DNA of 64,000 bases from Aphrophora alni (Eukaryota > Arthropoda > Insecta > Hemiptera > Aphrophoridae): positions 37,351,120-37,415,119 of the forward strand of contig OY740769.1 of NCBI GenBank assembly GCA_963513935.1. Reading direction: 5' to 3'. Positions 12,323 through 25,284 of the stretch are shown one piece after another (positions within the stretch are counted from its first letter, which is position 1; each line of letters begins with the position of its first letter). Position numbers and translations under genes: made by a program. The notes under the pieces were generated by a model. It ran no database searches. It was not told the DNA's origin and saw nothing but the letters and a program-made list of their open reading frames with translations.

Positions 12323-14505
12323 AAGCTTGTCTATGACAGAGTGCACAGGTGTCACTCTGTGATATACATAATATACGCTTTACTTTAATATTTGTGAACG
12401 TAATGTGTTCTTGGAACGTGTATTAGTGCTGTTTAGTGAATTATATATATTGACGTGCATCAAGTGGAAGAAATATTAACGTTTGAAAATGCCTGAAGAA
12501 AGAGGCGAAACTATCACAACGTAAAAATAACAATAGACAGAAAAAGACTTAAAATTTTTTAACGCTTTCAAAATGGGGGAAAATATTATATTTTCATCTC
12601 TTAACCGATTTTTATGACTATTGCGGAATGCACAATCGAATTAATTGTAAGACTTCAACATGCCCTTTGAAAAAATAATGACGATGACGGGAATAGACCA
12701 GGACAATTAAAAAGAAAACTGGGAAACATCGTATGGAGTAACCTCGAAAACACAATTCAATTTGATCAACTTCACTTGAGCTTACCTAATCCATGACATC
12801 ACACATCTGGATATTAAATAGAGATCAGATCGAAGAATTGTAACAAATTATAGGCATAGTTTTGAGTTTTGAAATATAATAAGTGGTTGATGTGAGCAGG
12901 AAGTGGCTTTCAAAATACCAGCGTAGACACCGATCTCAAACAAAGATTTTCTTCTACTACCCCTTAACAAAATGAACAGTTTCATAAAATCTGATAACAA
13001 ATAAAAGATTGTATTTATTTTAGATTTTATAAAGATCCGTGGGCCAAGTAGTAAAAACCCAAAAACAAATTTGATTTCAGTGCTTCAAAATACATAGGCC
13101 ACACAATACATATTTAAAATTTTTAATAAATTATAGGCATGAGACATATATGCAGGATTTAATTTCACATTTTTAGCCATTTGAACAATATGTTATTGAA
13201 ATAATAACTGACAATCACTTTCACCCACAATCATGCTATTTTTGTTCATAATTTTAAAATTCCAAGTTACAACCACTCACCATAAAACTTTGTAATCAAA
13301 GAGAATCGATCTGCCGGTTATTGAGAAAATGTGCAACAAAATTACAGCAGACATACGTCAGTCCTAAGGAGTTTACAACTTTGAAAAAACTATGTAGTTA
13401 TTTTTCTTACTACGTAGACCAAATTGATAATTTATACATAATATATCCTAACCTCAAAATCATTATTTGTCATAATTATCTTGTTATCTTCCGTTTAGGA
13501 TATTAAATTTCCTAAGGGGAAATAGTCTACAGGTTTGACCAATAACTTTTCATCTTCAGATCTAGGACTATTCTTAAGATGACAAATTATTTTCGAAACC
13601 TGTAATGCAACTACAAAACGTGAAAATCAGAGGTTTTACATGAAATTAATAAATATAATTACCTTATTAAAAGTTTCAAATTATAATTAAAAGGGATTTT
13701 CTAGGGAATGCATTATTACTAAAAGTGTACTATTTAATTCTCTCGAAAATAAATAATATTTCAAGGTCTGTTCTGATTTAGTTTTTAAAACATTCAATAC
13801 CTATAGGCCTATTTATGTTAAAAAAATAAAAACCAACAAACTAAATATATTTCTGTAAAGGAGAATTTCTTCAGAAAAGCGCTTATTTCAATCCCTCTCT
13901 TTTTTGCCCAGTAAACATAATGTGGGGAGAGTATGGTAATAACACCAAATTTTAACCGTCGCCGCTTTTAAAATTCACATTTCATGGCTCAAAAAAACTT
14001 CCGTTGTTGTCAATGTCTGTATGTGGTTAGTAATAACTATTATAGGAACTTGAAATTTGGTATCTAGGTTGTTTTTACCTATTAAAACCTATAGAAATTA
14101 AAAATCTAACGACACAATTCATAATAGTCTTTAAGAATTTGGAACCATTATTTTTGATAAAGTTAACATACAGCACATTATAAATTATATCAAACTGCAC
14201 ATTTTTAATCTATGTCATGATTCGAGCACAGTTTTTTATAACGAAACATAATTTTGAACACTAACCCATCCTAAAATAAATGCCATTCGCTTTTTTACGA
14301 GCGAAGCTAGTGGGACTCTTTCACCTCCAGGATGCAACATATAGATACAAATAGCGCCGAGGACAATTCCAAGATTGAGTAAACCTGTGTTACGATAAGG
14401 TTGTATGACGGAACTAAAGTGACAAAACCATTTCACTCATATCACGTGACACAATTTTATTTCTTTTGTATCTCTTACATATAAATTATAAAATATGTCA
14501 AGTTT
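12323..14505. other. AT-rich DNA, no gene recognised
   Basis: A short perfect stem (ACAGAGTG / CACTCTGT) lies at about 12336-12360. Near 12491 GCCTGAAGA..GGCGAAAC resembles the sequence signature seen near Penelope ends but lacks a proper stem II. A passage near 13040-13110 resembles 5760-5810 (TAAAAACC...TGC.TCAAAA.ACATA), hinting at another old shared repeat. No coding sequence is supported. Confidence 0.35.
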
Positions 14506-14848
14506 GACTATTTTGAAAATATTTTTATTAACTGTCCTTACACAAATTGTTGTTGAAAATTCATCGCCTACACAAGGTAGTAAAGTAGTGGATATATTGC
14601 AACTAAATTATATAGTTTTAGCTATGTCTAATATAATTGTGTGACTTGTAATGTTCGGATAATTATAAACTTGAATTGTAAACAAGTTTAATAACAAGAA
14701 CAATTTGATTTTGTTTTAAAATTTTGTCGTTTTATGACATTTATACATCAAATACACATAGGCTACTTTATTACCTTGTGTAGGCGATGATTTTTCAACA
14801 ATAATTTGTATAAGGACAGTTAAAGAAAATATTTTCAAAATGTTTTAT
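14506..14848. repeat. foldback element with about 85-base arms
   Basis: The left arm (14506-14590) and right arm (14762-14848) are near-perfect reverse complements, including TTTTGAAAATATTTT, AACTGTCCTTA.ACAAATT and TCGCCTACACAAGGTA. The 170-base centre has no open frame. No target duplication is obvious. Its class is unknown. Confidence 0.85.
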
Positions 14849-14872
14849 CAATATCGTTTTACTATTCAATGT

Positions 14873-15330
14873 CGGTAATTCTGTGCAATTACTTGGTCAA
14901 CCCCAAACTTTTTCATATTTTACTACGGTCATAAGGATGTCCTCAGAAAGCAAGAAACATATAATTCAAGGCCCGCAAGGCCATCGTACAGGTTGCCGAG
15001 CGATAAGAAGGTTCAAAGTCCACGCGATAACAGTGGCTTGCGGGAGACGCGCGGAAGGCCTATAATGACAGGTTTGGCCAGGTAGATATATATAGCTACC
15101 TGGCCAAACCTGTCATTATATATAATTATATAACGGTACTGTCACAACTGGCCTTCCGCGCGTCTCCCGCAAGCCACTGTTATCGCGTGAACTTTGAACC
15201 TTCTTATCGCTCTGTACGATGGCCTTGCGGGCCTTGAATTATATGTTTCTTGCTTTCTGAGAACATCCTTATGACCGTAGTAAAATATGAAAAAGTTTGG
15301 GTTTGACCAAGTAATTGCACAGAATTACCT
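14873..15330. repeat. large foldback with a nested perfect palindrome
   Basis: The arms are 14873-15060 and about 15150-15330. They match through GGTAATTCTGTGCAATTAC, TTTACTACGGTCATAAGGAT, CAAGGCCCGCAAGGCCATCG and CGCGGAAGGCC, and are far more GC-rich than the surroundings. At the centre, 15061-15085 and 15096-15120 form a perfect 25-base palindrome around TGACAGGTTTGGCCAGGTAG with a 10-base AT spacer. The left arm carries a small insertion near 14993 relative to the right. The outer arms and inner palindrome may be two nested events. Confidence 0.85.
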
Positions 15331-18300
15331 CAATTTCTAATTTAAATTAGTGTTCACTACAATGGCCGAGTTTTGGATTTGATTTTATTCAAGGAATTTT
15401 TTAATAAAACTATTAATTTTCGATACCTTTTATGCCCTATAACAAGAACTGTCTCAATACTAAAAGATGTTTCAATATTCTGTACTAGCCTACGCTAAAT
15501 TTATTTTGTCCTTCGAAATTAGATAACAAATCTATACGTTATCTTCATAGTGTATATATTATTCACAAGAAAGTTAACTTGACTTTAAATTGGCAAATTT
15601 AAATTTTAATGAAGCTAATTCTCAGCTATTGAAATCAAATTTAAAATTGACTTTTGTCTAATTTGATATTAAAAGACAACGCAAATTTAAATAACATAAT
15701 TAAGGCTTGTATGCGAGTGGAGTGAATTTTGCACAGTTTTGTGAAAATTGAATACAAAAACCTTTAAATGATTCATGCTAAATTGTTAAAATTTAATCGT
15801 TTTCCTCAGTATTCAAATATAATTAATTAGCCTATATTATTTGTTTTAATTATTTAATTCGAGATATTACTTGAACAAGATAATCTAACCAAGATACAAG
15901 TGTGACATGTATTTCCAATTTTTTAATTAAAGGGAATATGATTTTTAATTGTAACTATATTATGTTTATCGCAAAAAATATATATAGGCTATATCATTGG
16001 ATAAAATATTACAAAAAGAGTTACTGTAAACTATTGTATAGGAACTATATATAAGAAGTTATTTCTAAATAATAATAATAATAATAAAATATAAAAAATG
16101 GCACCTTTTTTAAAACTTATTTTTGGTCAACGAACTTGTCTACGGGATTTAATTGTAAAATTGGATATTTGTGACAAAGTGTTTCCTTTAGAAAAATAAA
16201 ACAAAAGCTTAGAAATGCAATATATAAACGTACGCTAGTAAGTCTATTATACACATGTAGGCTACGAAATTGATTGACATATTTTTGAATTCAGGGGTTA
16301 CGAAAAAAGAAAAAGAAATTTGGTCTCCGGTATAGGTTACACCACAATTACCAAATTTTGCGAAGGAACTAATAACAAAGACTTAAAAGGGTGTTAAGAA
16401 AGCATGAGCTTAATGTTTTAAATATTTGGATCACAGTCGTAGCGTGATTTTGTAACCAAAAAATAATACACAAACAAAACTAAAATTAAAGAAACTGAAA
16501 ACTTACACATGCAGAACAATTTTAGGTTTCAAAAAATCGTATAAGATAATAAACAAGGCAAGTAAGTATGCAAATATGAGTTGAAGTGTGGAAGGAATTG
16601 GAGAATAAAAGGTTTCATGAAATATGAACATTTTAATGGCCTCTGTAACATGCCCTGTAACATTTCCTAAAACTCACCCGCACATGTTGGAGTATTCTGA
16701 AAGACTAAGCTGTTGATTATTGTTTATCAAATAATCTGTGACATCATAGTCTTAGTCTTATCATAGTTTAATTAACTATTAGGCCTATATATTATAACAT
16801 AAACGCTTATCAAAATGAAAACGTTTACATCAGTTTAAAAAACTTCAAACACCAGGCCCAAGGTGAATTATTAAAAATGTGTAATCCAAAGTAAATAGGT
16901 GTAGGCCTATTGACATGATCAAAATATACAGGGTGGTCTAGATCTAGTGTTAAAAATTTTTTTGGGTGATAGAACAAGTTAAATGTGACTTAAATACACT
17001 TTAAAAAAATTCTATGTAACACACCCACTCAAAGAGAAATTATTTCTATTTTTTCCAAAGAAACTGTACATTTACCCAAAAATGTAGAAATTCTGGGATA
17101 TGTTGAAACATTCCTCGAACTTTAACATTGCCATCGTATTCTACATTAAATTTCAAGTAAGGAAGTATAGCTTTTGATGAGCGTAAATCTACAGAATCAC
17201 TAATTAAATTGATTAGAACTGTGAAATTATCATTTTCTTTAAAAAATAAAATAAAAACCTTACACACACAATTCTGTAAAAAAATTGCTAGCAAGTAGCA
17301 AACGCTATACAAAGTGTTTCAAAATCTAAACTTTCAGAAGATAGGATACAACATTTTATTCCTTACAATTTAAGTATTACCCTAGCTAAAAGCAACGGTT
17401 TTTAGATATACCTAAAATATTACTACTTTAACTAATACTAACATAAATGATAATGTTCAACGCTAACATAAAGTTCAATGACTTCCTCATTTTCTCTTAA
17501 AAAATAATTAATTCAAGGACAGTGAATATTATGTTTAAATCATCATGTAAGGATACCTTTAGCAACTGTGGATATTTTGATACAGTTTAGCATTAACAAG
17601 AAAGAGCTTGAAATTAATTTCAACAGAGAAGAAATAAAAAAGAAATACATTGATAATTTAAAGATATTTACTAATCAGCTTGGTGTAATTTCCACTATTA
17701 TTAAGTTTGAATCAAATTATAATAAAAAATAATATCACGTACAAGAAAAATAATTATTACAACAATCATAATGTGTATGTTAATTATTATATTTTATTAA
17801 TTTTAATTGTGTTTAGATGGCACAAAAATAACAACTCTTCCCCACTTAATCAAAAATTCACTCTCTCCACTGATTGTCTTATTAGAATAGACCTACGTAA
17901 GAAATCATTATGGGTGCTTTGAGCTTGAGGTATTATAAAGTTTTGATCGAGAGATGTACATGTTCCAGCATGTCTAGTTCTTTTTTTTTTGAAAATTTGT
18001 TTATTTCATTGAGAATGCATTTAAATAAAATGTTTAAGGAAATCTGGTCACAAAGATACGGTATTATACAAAAAAGTGACAAAAGAGTAAAATGACAAAA
18101 TTTTCTTTATTAAAAAATGGGCTTGATAAACAAATTCTTGCATGTTTTCACTAGAAAGTTGGTAAAAACTAATAATTTTAAAAGAAAAGGTTTACTCTAG
18201 GACCACTTCTCATTAAATTACAATGTTTTTTTTTTCTTTTTCAAAAATAAACAACTGTGGAAGTAAAAATTTTTTTTTTTTTTTGCAAATTTGACCACAG

Positions 18301-18849
18301 ATTTCTAGTGTGAAGACACATATTTTGTCCAATTTGCGTGAAGATAATATGATGAATTTTACCCCATTTGTTGCATTATTAGTGAAAATAAAATCTTAAA
18401 TTCCAGAAATTTGAATTTTTTGAGGTTAGGGAGTACTCTTAATGTTACTATACTCTTCCATTTCGATTGTTCCTTCATTTCCGAGTATTTTAATTTTTTT
18501 TTCTACTACCCATAGAGCCGGAGATATTTAAAAAATAGTTTAGCCATGCACTCAAAATGCATGAAGAATGCACTTTTCTAGCGCAGCTCCAGTCCGATTT
18601 TGCTATTTTTTTTCGGTTCCCCACTCAGTTGAATGTTTAAAAAGAAAAAAATTCAACTTCCCAGTTACATCACTTTTATATTCTAATTCCCCTCTACTAG
18701 TAGAAAATAAAGAGACGAAACTAGCCATCAGGCTACGAGAAAAGAAAGAGACGATATGCAAAAAACTGAAGAAGAACACTTGACAGCTTTCTAAATCCGT
18801 CCAAAGAAGTTCATGTAGAAAAGCTCATCGAAAGAACAACGAAGTGAAA
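15331..18849. other. AT-rich DNA, no gene recognised
   Basis: No coding sequence supported. At 16928 TACAGGGTGGTC looks like one end of a TA-target MITE, but I did not find the partner end. Several poly-T and poly-A tracts occur between 17980 and 18510. Short open frames here are A/T-biased and match no family I know. Confidence 0.35.
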
Positions 18850-19298
18850 ATATTGAAGAACCTGAAATTGCCAACTTGCCAATACCTGCCCAAAAGATGT
18901 TGTAAAAGATGATCTAGTAGATGAATTTAGAATGTATTACAAATTAATAAAAAGCACTTCATTAAGTATTGGAGGATGTGAAGGGATGAATTCTGCTGTC
19001 ACTATATTAAATCCAATTTCAAACAACTGACTTAAAAACATTATCCCGCATATCTGTGATTGCCTCAGGCTCTTTCTTAGCTGTTCTGCCTCTTTCCGTG
19101 ACATCAGGAGAACGAGCCTTTAGGAAAATTGCTCTAATCAAAGATAAAATAAGATCTAAAACGAGTGAAGATCGGTTGAACGATCTGATGACTTTAAGTA
19201 TGGAACACGATATTGTAAAATCTTTAACTTTTGATGACTTTGCCAGAAGTAAAGTGAAAAAAAAACTGCAATTAAAGAGTCATTTACATTTTGTTTAA
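18850..19298 (+). pseudogene. hAT transposase remnant (C-terminal dimerisation region)
   Basis: The last 80 codons read ASGSFLAVLPLSVTSGERAF followed by RKIALIKDKIRSKTSEDRLNDL, the hAT C-terminal dimerisation signature (P.(S/T)SGER.FS.L..IK...R..M...RL..L). Upstream, 18905-19055 contains related sequence in two frames (VDEFRMYY...), so at least one frameshift breaks the gene. The RNaseH-like catalytic part is not recognisable. A GC-rich GGGGGCCCTCAAGAAGGCC patch at 19491-19530 may be the right terminus of this element. Confidence 0.75.
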
Positions 19299-21739
19299 GT
19301 TGTTTTATTCGTAAAGCTTATTATATTTGGTAAAGTATTTTTTTTTTTAAACTTATTTATAACGACACTTATGAATTTATTTCATACAGATATACTTGCA
19401 ATTTGAACATTTTCAAAATCTAAAGTTGTGTTGATTTTTTTTTTGTGGTTCATAAAAAATTCATACTGTAACTATTCTGTTTTCTTTTAATGGGGGCCCT
19501 CAAGAAGGCCTGTGCTCCGGCCCCCAAATCCTAAAGCTTTCCTATTTCTATTATTTTCAAATTAATATTTAAATAAAACTTCAATTACTTGATTTTTTTA
19601 TCACATACAAATTATATTATACAATAACAAAATTACAATGATATTTATTATCACCAAAAGCACAATAGAGTTCATTAATAAAAGAAAATTTAATTAAAAG
19701 TTTTATAAAAATCTCTACATGACGGTTCTTGAGATACACCGTTCTGACTGTTCATTTAATATCACACTGGTTATATCTATACATCTGAGTTATATAATAC
19801 AAGTCCTATCTCGGGTTTGGTTCTTGCCGTCTTTACCCAATGATTGGGGGGAAACAAGAAACACAGTATTGATATATTAACATTTGAACAGTCTCCAAAT
19901 AATCAACATAAAGTGAATAAAAAATATAATTCAAGGATGAGTGGAATGAGGTGTATATAAATGGTGAATGTTACGATTTTCATATTAGTTCATTAAATGT
20001 TTCTAAACACTTCAAATATTGTACAGTTTAATTTAATCATCTTAAGTTAACACTGCGTCCATGCGGTAAAATCGTAACGTAATCCACGCTCCGCGCCGCC
20101 CAACAGTGTTGCTATTCTTTTTTCTTTTTTATATTATTAATAACTTTTTTTTTCTTTTTCCTAATATCAATATTTATTTTTTTTAAATTTAATTTTTGTA
20201 ATAAGAACCTATCAATGCCATTTTCATATAAATAAAAATTGCATTAGGATACATAAATATTTTATTACAACTAACAAATAGTAATACAGTACTAACGTTC
20301 TATTATATATTTAAAAAAAAATCTTAATTAAATTATACAGTAAGTGAAAATGTTTATTATAATTAAATGCAATGAACTTATTTATACCTATTGAAATATT
20401 AATCTCTTATAAAAAAATGAGCCTAAAAATATTACTGGCTTTTTGGTTCATAACAGTCTTTGCACATAGAGAATGAATAATTTGGAACAATTCTGATAAT
20501 ACTGGTCTAATATATAAGGAGATCATATTAATTTCTAAATATCTGATGGAAGTAGGACATTTCTGCTCCGACTTTTTTTTTTAAATTTCACAGGAGAGGT
20601 AAAATCTTTAAAAGACAAAGAGAGACATTCGATCTTCCCAATAGTGTGAGATTCTTACTCACTTAAAACCACCTTCCTTCCTGTTAATACTCCTATCGCG
20701 TAGGATAGGATTCAGGAATGATTTTCCATGTACCAAGCTTGTAAACTCTTTCCATGGACGTGTCGAGAAGATATGGTGAAAAAAGCAGAACATTATGTAC
20801 CACGCAAAGATCAAGGCAAATCCCTAGCTGGGACAGAATCCAGGTAGGGAAAACCAGTAGCGGCCGATGGTTAAGGGCAATGGGAGGGCTCTGTTTTATT
20901 TTATACACGTAAGGGAAGGCATGTTATCATTCACTTAACATTCACAATCACAAAGGGTTAAACTTAAAAACATAAACAAACAACTCGTGTGAGTGGCGAG
21001 ACACTATTTAGAACAGTTGCGCCAACTTATTTTTCCCATCGAAAACAAGGTTTTTAGTAATGCGGAACATCTAATTTATGGTGGCTTCACTGACTGATAT
21101 CTGCTCGCGCAGCTTCGGACTCTGCCCTAGAAGCCCATTACACGCTGTGTAAATGACGTCACGGCACCCTCAGCTCTGTCTGCTGCTTGCCCCATATGAC
21201 TAAATGCAATGAAACTGGGACGCTCTGGCCACCGTCCGAACTCCAGAATACATTCGTCAAATATTATATATTGTAAAACTACCGCTTCAAATGATGGTGA
21301 AATCCATAGCGGCAATTCATAATTCATTTATCTCCACAGAATTAAATACATATAGGTATTTACATTATTAAAATAATATTATCATTGGGGGGGCGGCGTC
21401 CGAGAGTCCTTATGAGTAAACCGCCATTGGGGAAAACCTCGCGACAGATCATGCAGGATCCCTGTCTGGAGTGTTGTGTAAGTGAATGATGGGATTACCT
21501 TACAAATACCTTGTTAGTTATTTTAATATAGGACTCCCCTACATGCATAATCTTCTTCTGCTGCCTACTTTAAACTGGAATAACTATGCAAAAGAGACAT
21601 GCTTCATGAAAGGTCTTGTCTCATGCATCTACGTTGGCCCTACCGCTTATAAAAATAGTTTGATGACATATTAGTTAAGAAAAGGTCACAGTGATAAGGA
21701 TGTGGTGGGCATTATAGGGCCAGCAGGTGGTCTGTCATG
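19299..21739. other. no gene recognised; some GC-rich patches
   Basis: Mostly AT-rich with short GC-rich islands near 20085-20105, 20700-20870 and 21090-21250. These islands contrast with the surroundings and may come from transposons, but no family or terminal repeat could be assigned. A run of G followed by CGGCGTCCGAGAG lies near 21388. Confidence 0.3.
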
Positions 21740-23010
21740 GGTTGGTCAGATGTGTTTTTCAGATGTTGTTTTGTATCTGCCAAGTGAGGAAATCAGTGTT
21801 GATGTAGGGTGTGAGTGTGCCCCCTTGTAAAGGTTTACTGCTAAATGTTGGACGTGTTGTTTAATAAAAAGCACATTCAAGTCTTTGTGTATTATTCTAA
21901 GTTTGGTGCATACTTGTGCTTTAGTCACTATTCTCAAAACTTTGTTTTGGAATAGTTGCAGTCTTCTGATGTGGATGTTTCCAATGTATCCCCAGACAGG
22001 AGCTGCATATGTAAGTATACTCATGAGTAGCGACTTATATAACATGGTGGCCGTTCTCATTGACACAGAATTTGTTTTGTTGAGCAATGGTTACAGCTGG
22101 AAGAGTTTTATGTTTTCCCTTTTAAGAATGTAGTTTATGTGGGGTGACCATATCAGTTTCCTATTAAGGGTGACCCCTAGGTACTTGACTTGATCCGTCC
22201 AGTGTATGTTTTGGTTGAATAGAAGTAGTGGTGTGTTGTGTTTGATTGTGCGTTGTTTGGAAAGCAACAGTGCCGGGCACTTTGACACATTCACTTTCAC
22301 TCTCCAGGTTGTGATCCATCGCTCAAGGGTATTTAGTGCTTTTGTAGCCTACTGTATATTATATATGGTTACTATGACTTTGCTGATATCACGATGCCAT
22401 CTGCATAAATGGCCACATTGGTGTTTTCGGGTGTTGGAATATCATTGATGTAGATGTTGAACAACACAGGCCCATTTAGGGACCATTGTGGGACGCCGGC
22501 CAGTATTTTTGTTCTCTGTGTAGATGTTGTTTGGTCTACATCAACCCTAAACTTATGGCCGGACAGGTATGATCTAATGAAATGAATTATTATCCCGTCT
22601 GGGAAATTGTAGTGCCTTAGTTTATGGATGAGACGTCATGCCACACTCTACCGAAGGTCTTTTCTATGTCCAGGAAGACTGAACCAGTTGAGCGGTTCCT
22701 GTTGAAGCCCTCGGTTACATGTTCAACTACCCTCAGCAGTTGGAGTGTCGTGAAGTGTTTGGTTCTGAAGCCAAATTGCTCTGGGCTCAGAATGTTGTAT
22801 GTATCTATGTGTTAATTGATACGTATAAGCAAGACTTTCTCGAAGACATGGTCATAGTGTTCAACAAATTTATAGGTTGTATCCGTCTGGCATGTGTTTA
22901 TCCATCCCTGGCTTGGGGAAAACTAATATCTTAGCCTCCTTCCAAGCTGCAGGGAAATCTTGTATGCAGAAAATAGCGTTGTATATGTTAGTGAAGTATA
23001 TAAGCGCCAT
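21740..23010 (-). mobile_element. decayed Jockey-type LINE, reverse transcriptase region
   Basis: Reading the minus strand gives reverse-transcriptase blocks in order: near 22950-22890 a PAAWKEAKI...PKPG segment; near 22680 DIEKTFGRVWHD; near 22500 AGVPQWSLNGPVLFNIYIND; near 22400 IYADGIVIS; near 22160 VKYLGVTLNRKLIW; then LYKSLLMSILTYAAPVWG at about 22040 and IRRLQLFQNKVLRI. This is the order of a Jockey-clade non-LTR retrotransposon. The catalytic YADD has become YADG, and several frameshifts separate the blocks. The endonuclease part and the 3' tail were not found. The plus-strand open frames over this interval are shadows. Confidence 0.85.
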
Positions 23011-25230
23011 TTAAAAGAATACCAAAAAATACCATCCAAATTTAGACCCTTTTTCAAAAAAGTTTCTAAGCCCACACAACCTATTTAAAAATAAATAATG
23101 GCCCATTCAAATTTTGACCCTTTTTCAAAGAAGTTTCTAAAACCAACCAAACCATTTTGACAAAATACCCACCTAACCCATTTTGACACTTTTCTGATCC
23201 CACCCAACTCATTTTTAAAATATACAGATATCTTTTATCAATTATTCGACTTTCCCTCTCCATCCGTCACATTTTAAATGCAGTACGTTTATAAACCCAA
23301 TTTCTATAGAGGATCTAATGTTAACATTATGAAATATGTTCCTTTTACTAAAACTTTGAAATGTCTACATTTAGATATGAATTATATCTCTACGCTTTCA
23401 CTTTCTAATCCTGAGGATATAAAAGGATAGTTGAATTACAAAATTTTCAACTCAATCCCCATTCAGCTAGGACAAACGAATTTAAATGTCAAACTACGCG
23501 TACTTTGTTACTTGTATTCACTTTCCACCCATTAAAAAAAAAACCAATAACTCCTAATCCGGCACCAAAATAACCCTGACTGCAAGTAATTACATTTTTC
23601 TTCTTCAAATTTACACAGTAAAGAATTAAATATATGGGTATTATATACAGGTTTCCTTGATTTTCACTCCTAAGAAATACCTGATGAAAGAACCTGTTTC
23701 ATTCAATCTATTTAATAGTTTAAGAGAAGAAACACAGATAGTCATCAATGTAGGGTAAATCAATAGAAAACAATAAGATTTATAATCAATTTATAAGATT
23801 GTAATAGAAGATATTAATTTTTCACCATGAAATTTTTATTTATTTCTAACTATCGTTTAAGCTCAAACTAGGCCCAAAATCTGATTAAATTTTTATTTTA
23901 TTGTTGTTTAGGAGGAATTGTTTTTGTTTACAAGCATTTTTAAATATTAAACATTTTAACCTCAATTAGGCATACTAAATTTATTCCTGGTTATGCTGAT
24001 GAGTATTCAAATTGACTAAAATAGGCTTAAATCCATAACAATATGAATTGAACTAGTATTTCAATCACAAATTATTTTAAAACGTACTGTATTGTATTAA
24101 AAATTACAAATGTTCCAAGTAACTTTTACTTAAATTCCTTACAGACCATCGCGGTAACTAGGTAAAATATTCATTGTTGGTGTTCAATTTTTTAAATTGT
24201 TAATTTATAATAACAAAATATAATAACAAGAGATATTTCTTAATTAACTATCTTTTTCGTACTGAAATCAAATCTTGATATGTACTTGGAATTAATTATG
24301 ATGCATTTTATTTGTGACATGACAAAGGGTAGGTATACATCTAAATAAATAAATTGAGCTTTTGAGGGAGAACTATTAAATAGTGATACATACATTTTAC
24401 GGTACTGCTAATTATTAAATTTATGAACAAGTGTAAGAGAATAATAAGGTGCAAATATTGTTATTGACATTAAATAATAATAATAATAATATATATGGTA
24501 TAAAATAATAATAGCTGCTATAATAACAAGCCATACAATTATGACAATTCAAATTGGTTCAACACCACCTGTGATAACATTCGATACATTATATATTATA
24601 TTTGGGTAAAAGTTGATATGCAAGAGAAGCCATTAACTTATTAAAAATATTTTAGGCATATGTTATTATTTATTATTTGCACATATATATTATTTGCCAT
24701 TTTTAAAACCAAAGCGTAAGTTTGTCTCATTTAATTCGGAAAATTTCGTCTAAACAAATCAATTTGATACTTACTTCATTTAGTCTTGTAATGTGAAACT
24801 TGGAATATGAAACATGGAACTGAGAAGTGAGAAAGGAAAAGTAGGAACAATGGAACCAAACAACCAAATAGTAAAGATGGTTGACCCATAATGTATTTGT
24901 TCGGAAATGTAAATACAAATTAAATTAATTCAGTTAACAAGTGTGTGGCAATGGTAGCCAATTTTAGTTTTTATCGGTCTGTTCTTATATTAGTTAATTA
25001 AAATATAAATGTAATGTTTGAAATTTATGTTTCATCTTGTATTTAGTGAAATGGTAGCCTATTTACTTAAAAATGGCGAACTTTGACATTTGTGCATAAT
25101 GAAAATAATTTTATGTCTAGATATAAATTCTTTTACAATTACTAAAACAACATGAAAATAATTATGCGTCAATTTAGTGATAGAATTGCATTTTTCATAA
25201 TAAAGTGATCAATTTGAGAATTCCATAAAC
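23011..25230. other. AT-rich DNA upstream of SPPL3; small tandem duplication
   Basis: At 23036-23160 a unit of about 70 bases is duplicated (GACCCTTTTTCAAA.AAGTTTCTAA twice). The rest is AT-rich with an AAT microsatellite near 24473-24492. No coding sequence is recognised. The last few hundred bases should contain the SPPL3 promoter and 5' UTR. Confidence 0.4.
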
Positions 25231-25284
25231 ATTTTTTAGTAACTTGTGGTGGTGACAATAGAGTGTTACATTTGTATTGCAAAG

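Noticed and set aside
12491..12512. GCCTGAAGA...GGCGAAAC, a possible hammerhead core
   Set aside because: There is no stem II between the core strands; only GCC/GGC outside pairing is possible. It may be a decayed relative of the Penelope-associated motif but is not called.
21885..22934. Plus-strand frames between 21.9 and 22.9 kb
   Set aside because: They are shadows of the minus-strand Jockey reverse transcriptase.
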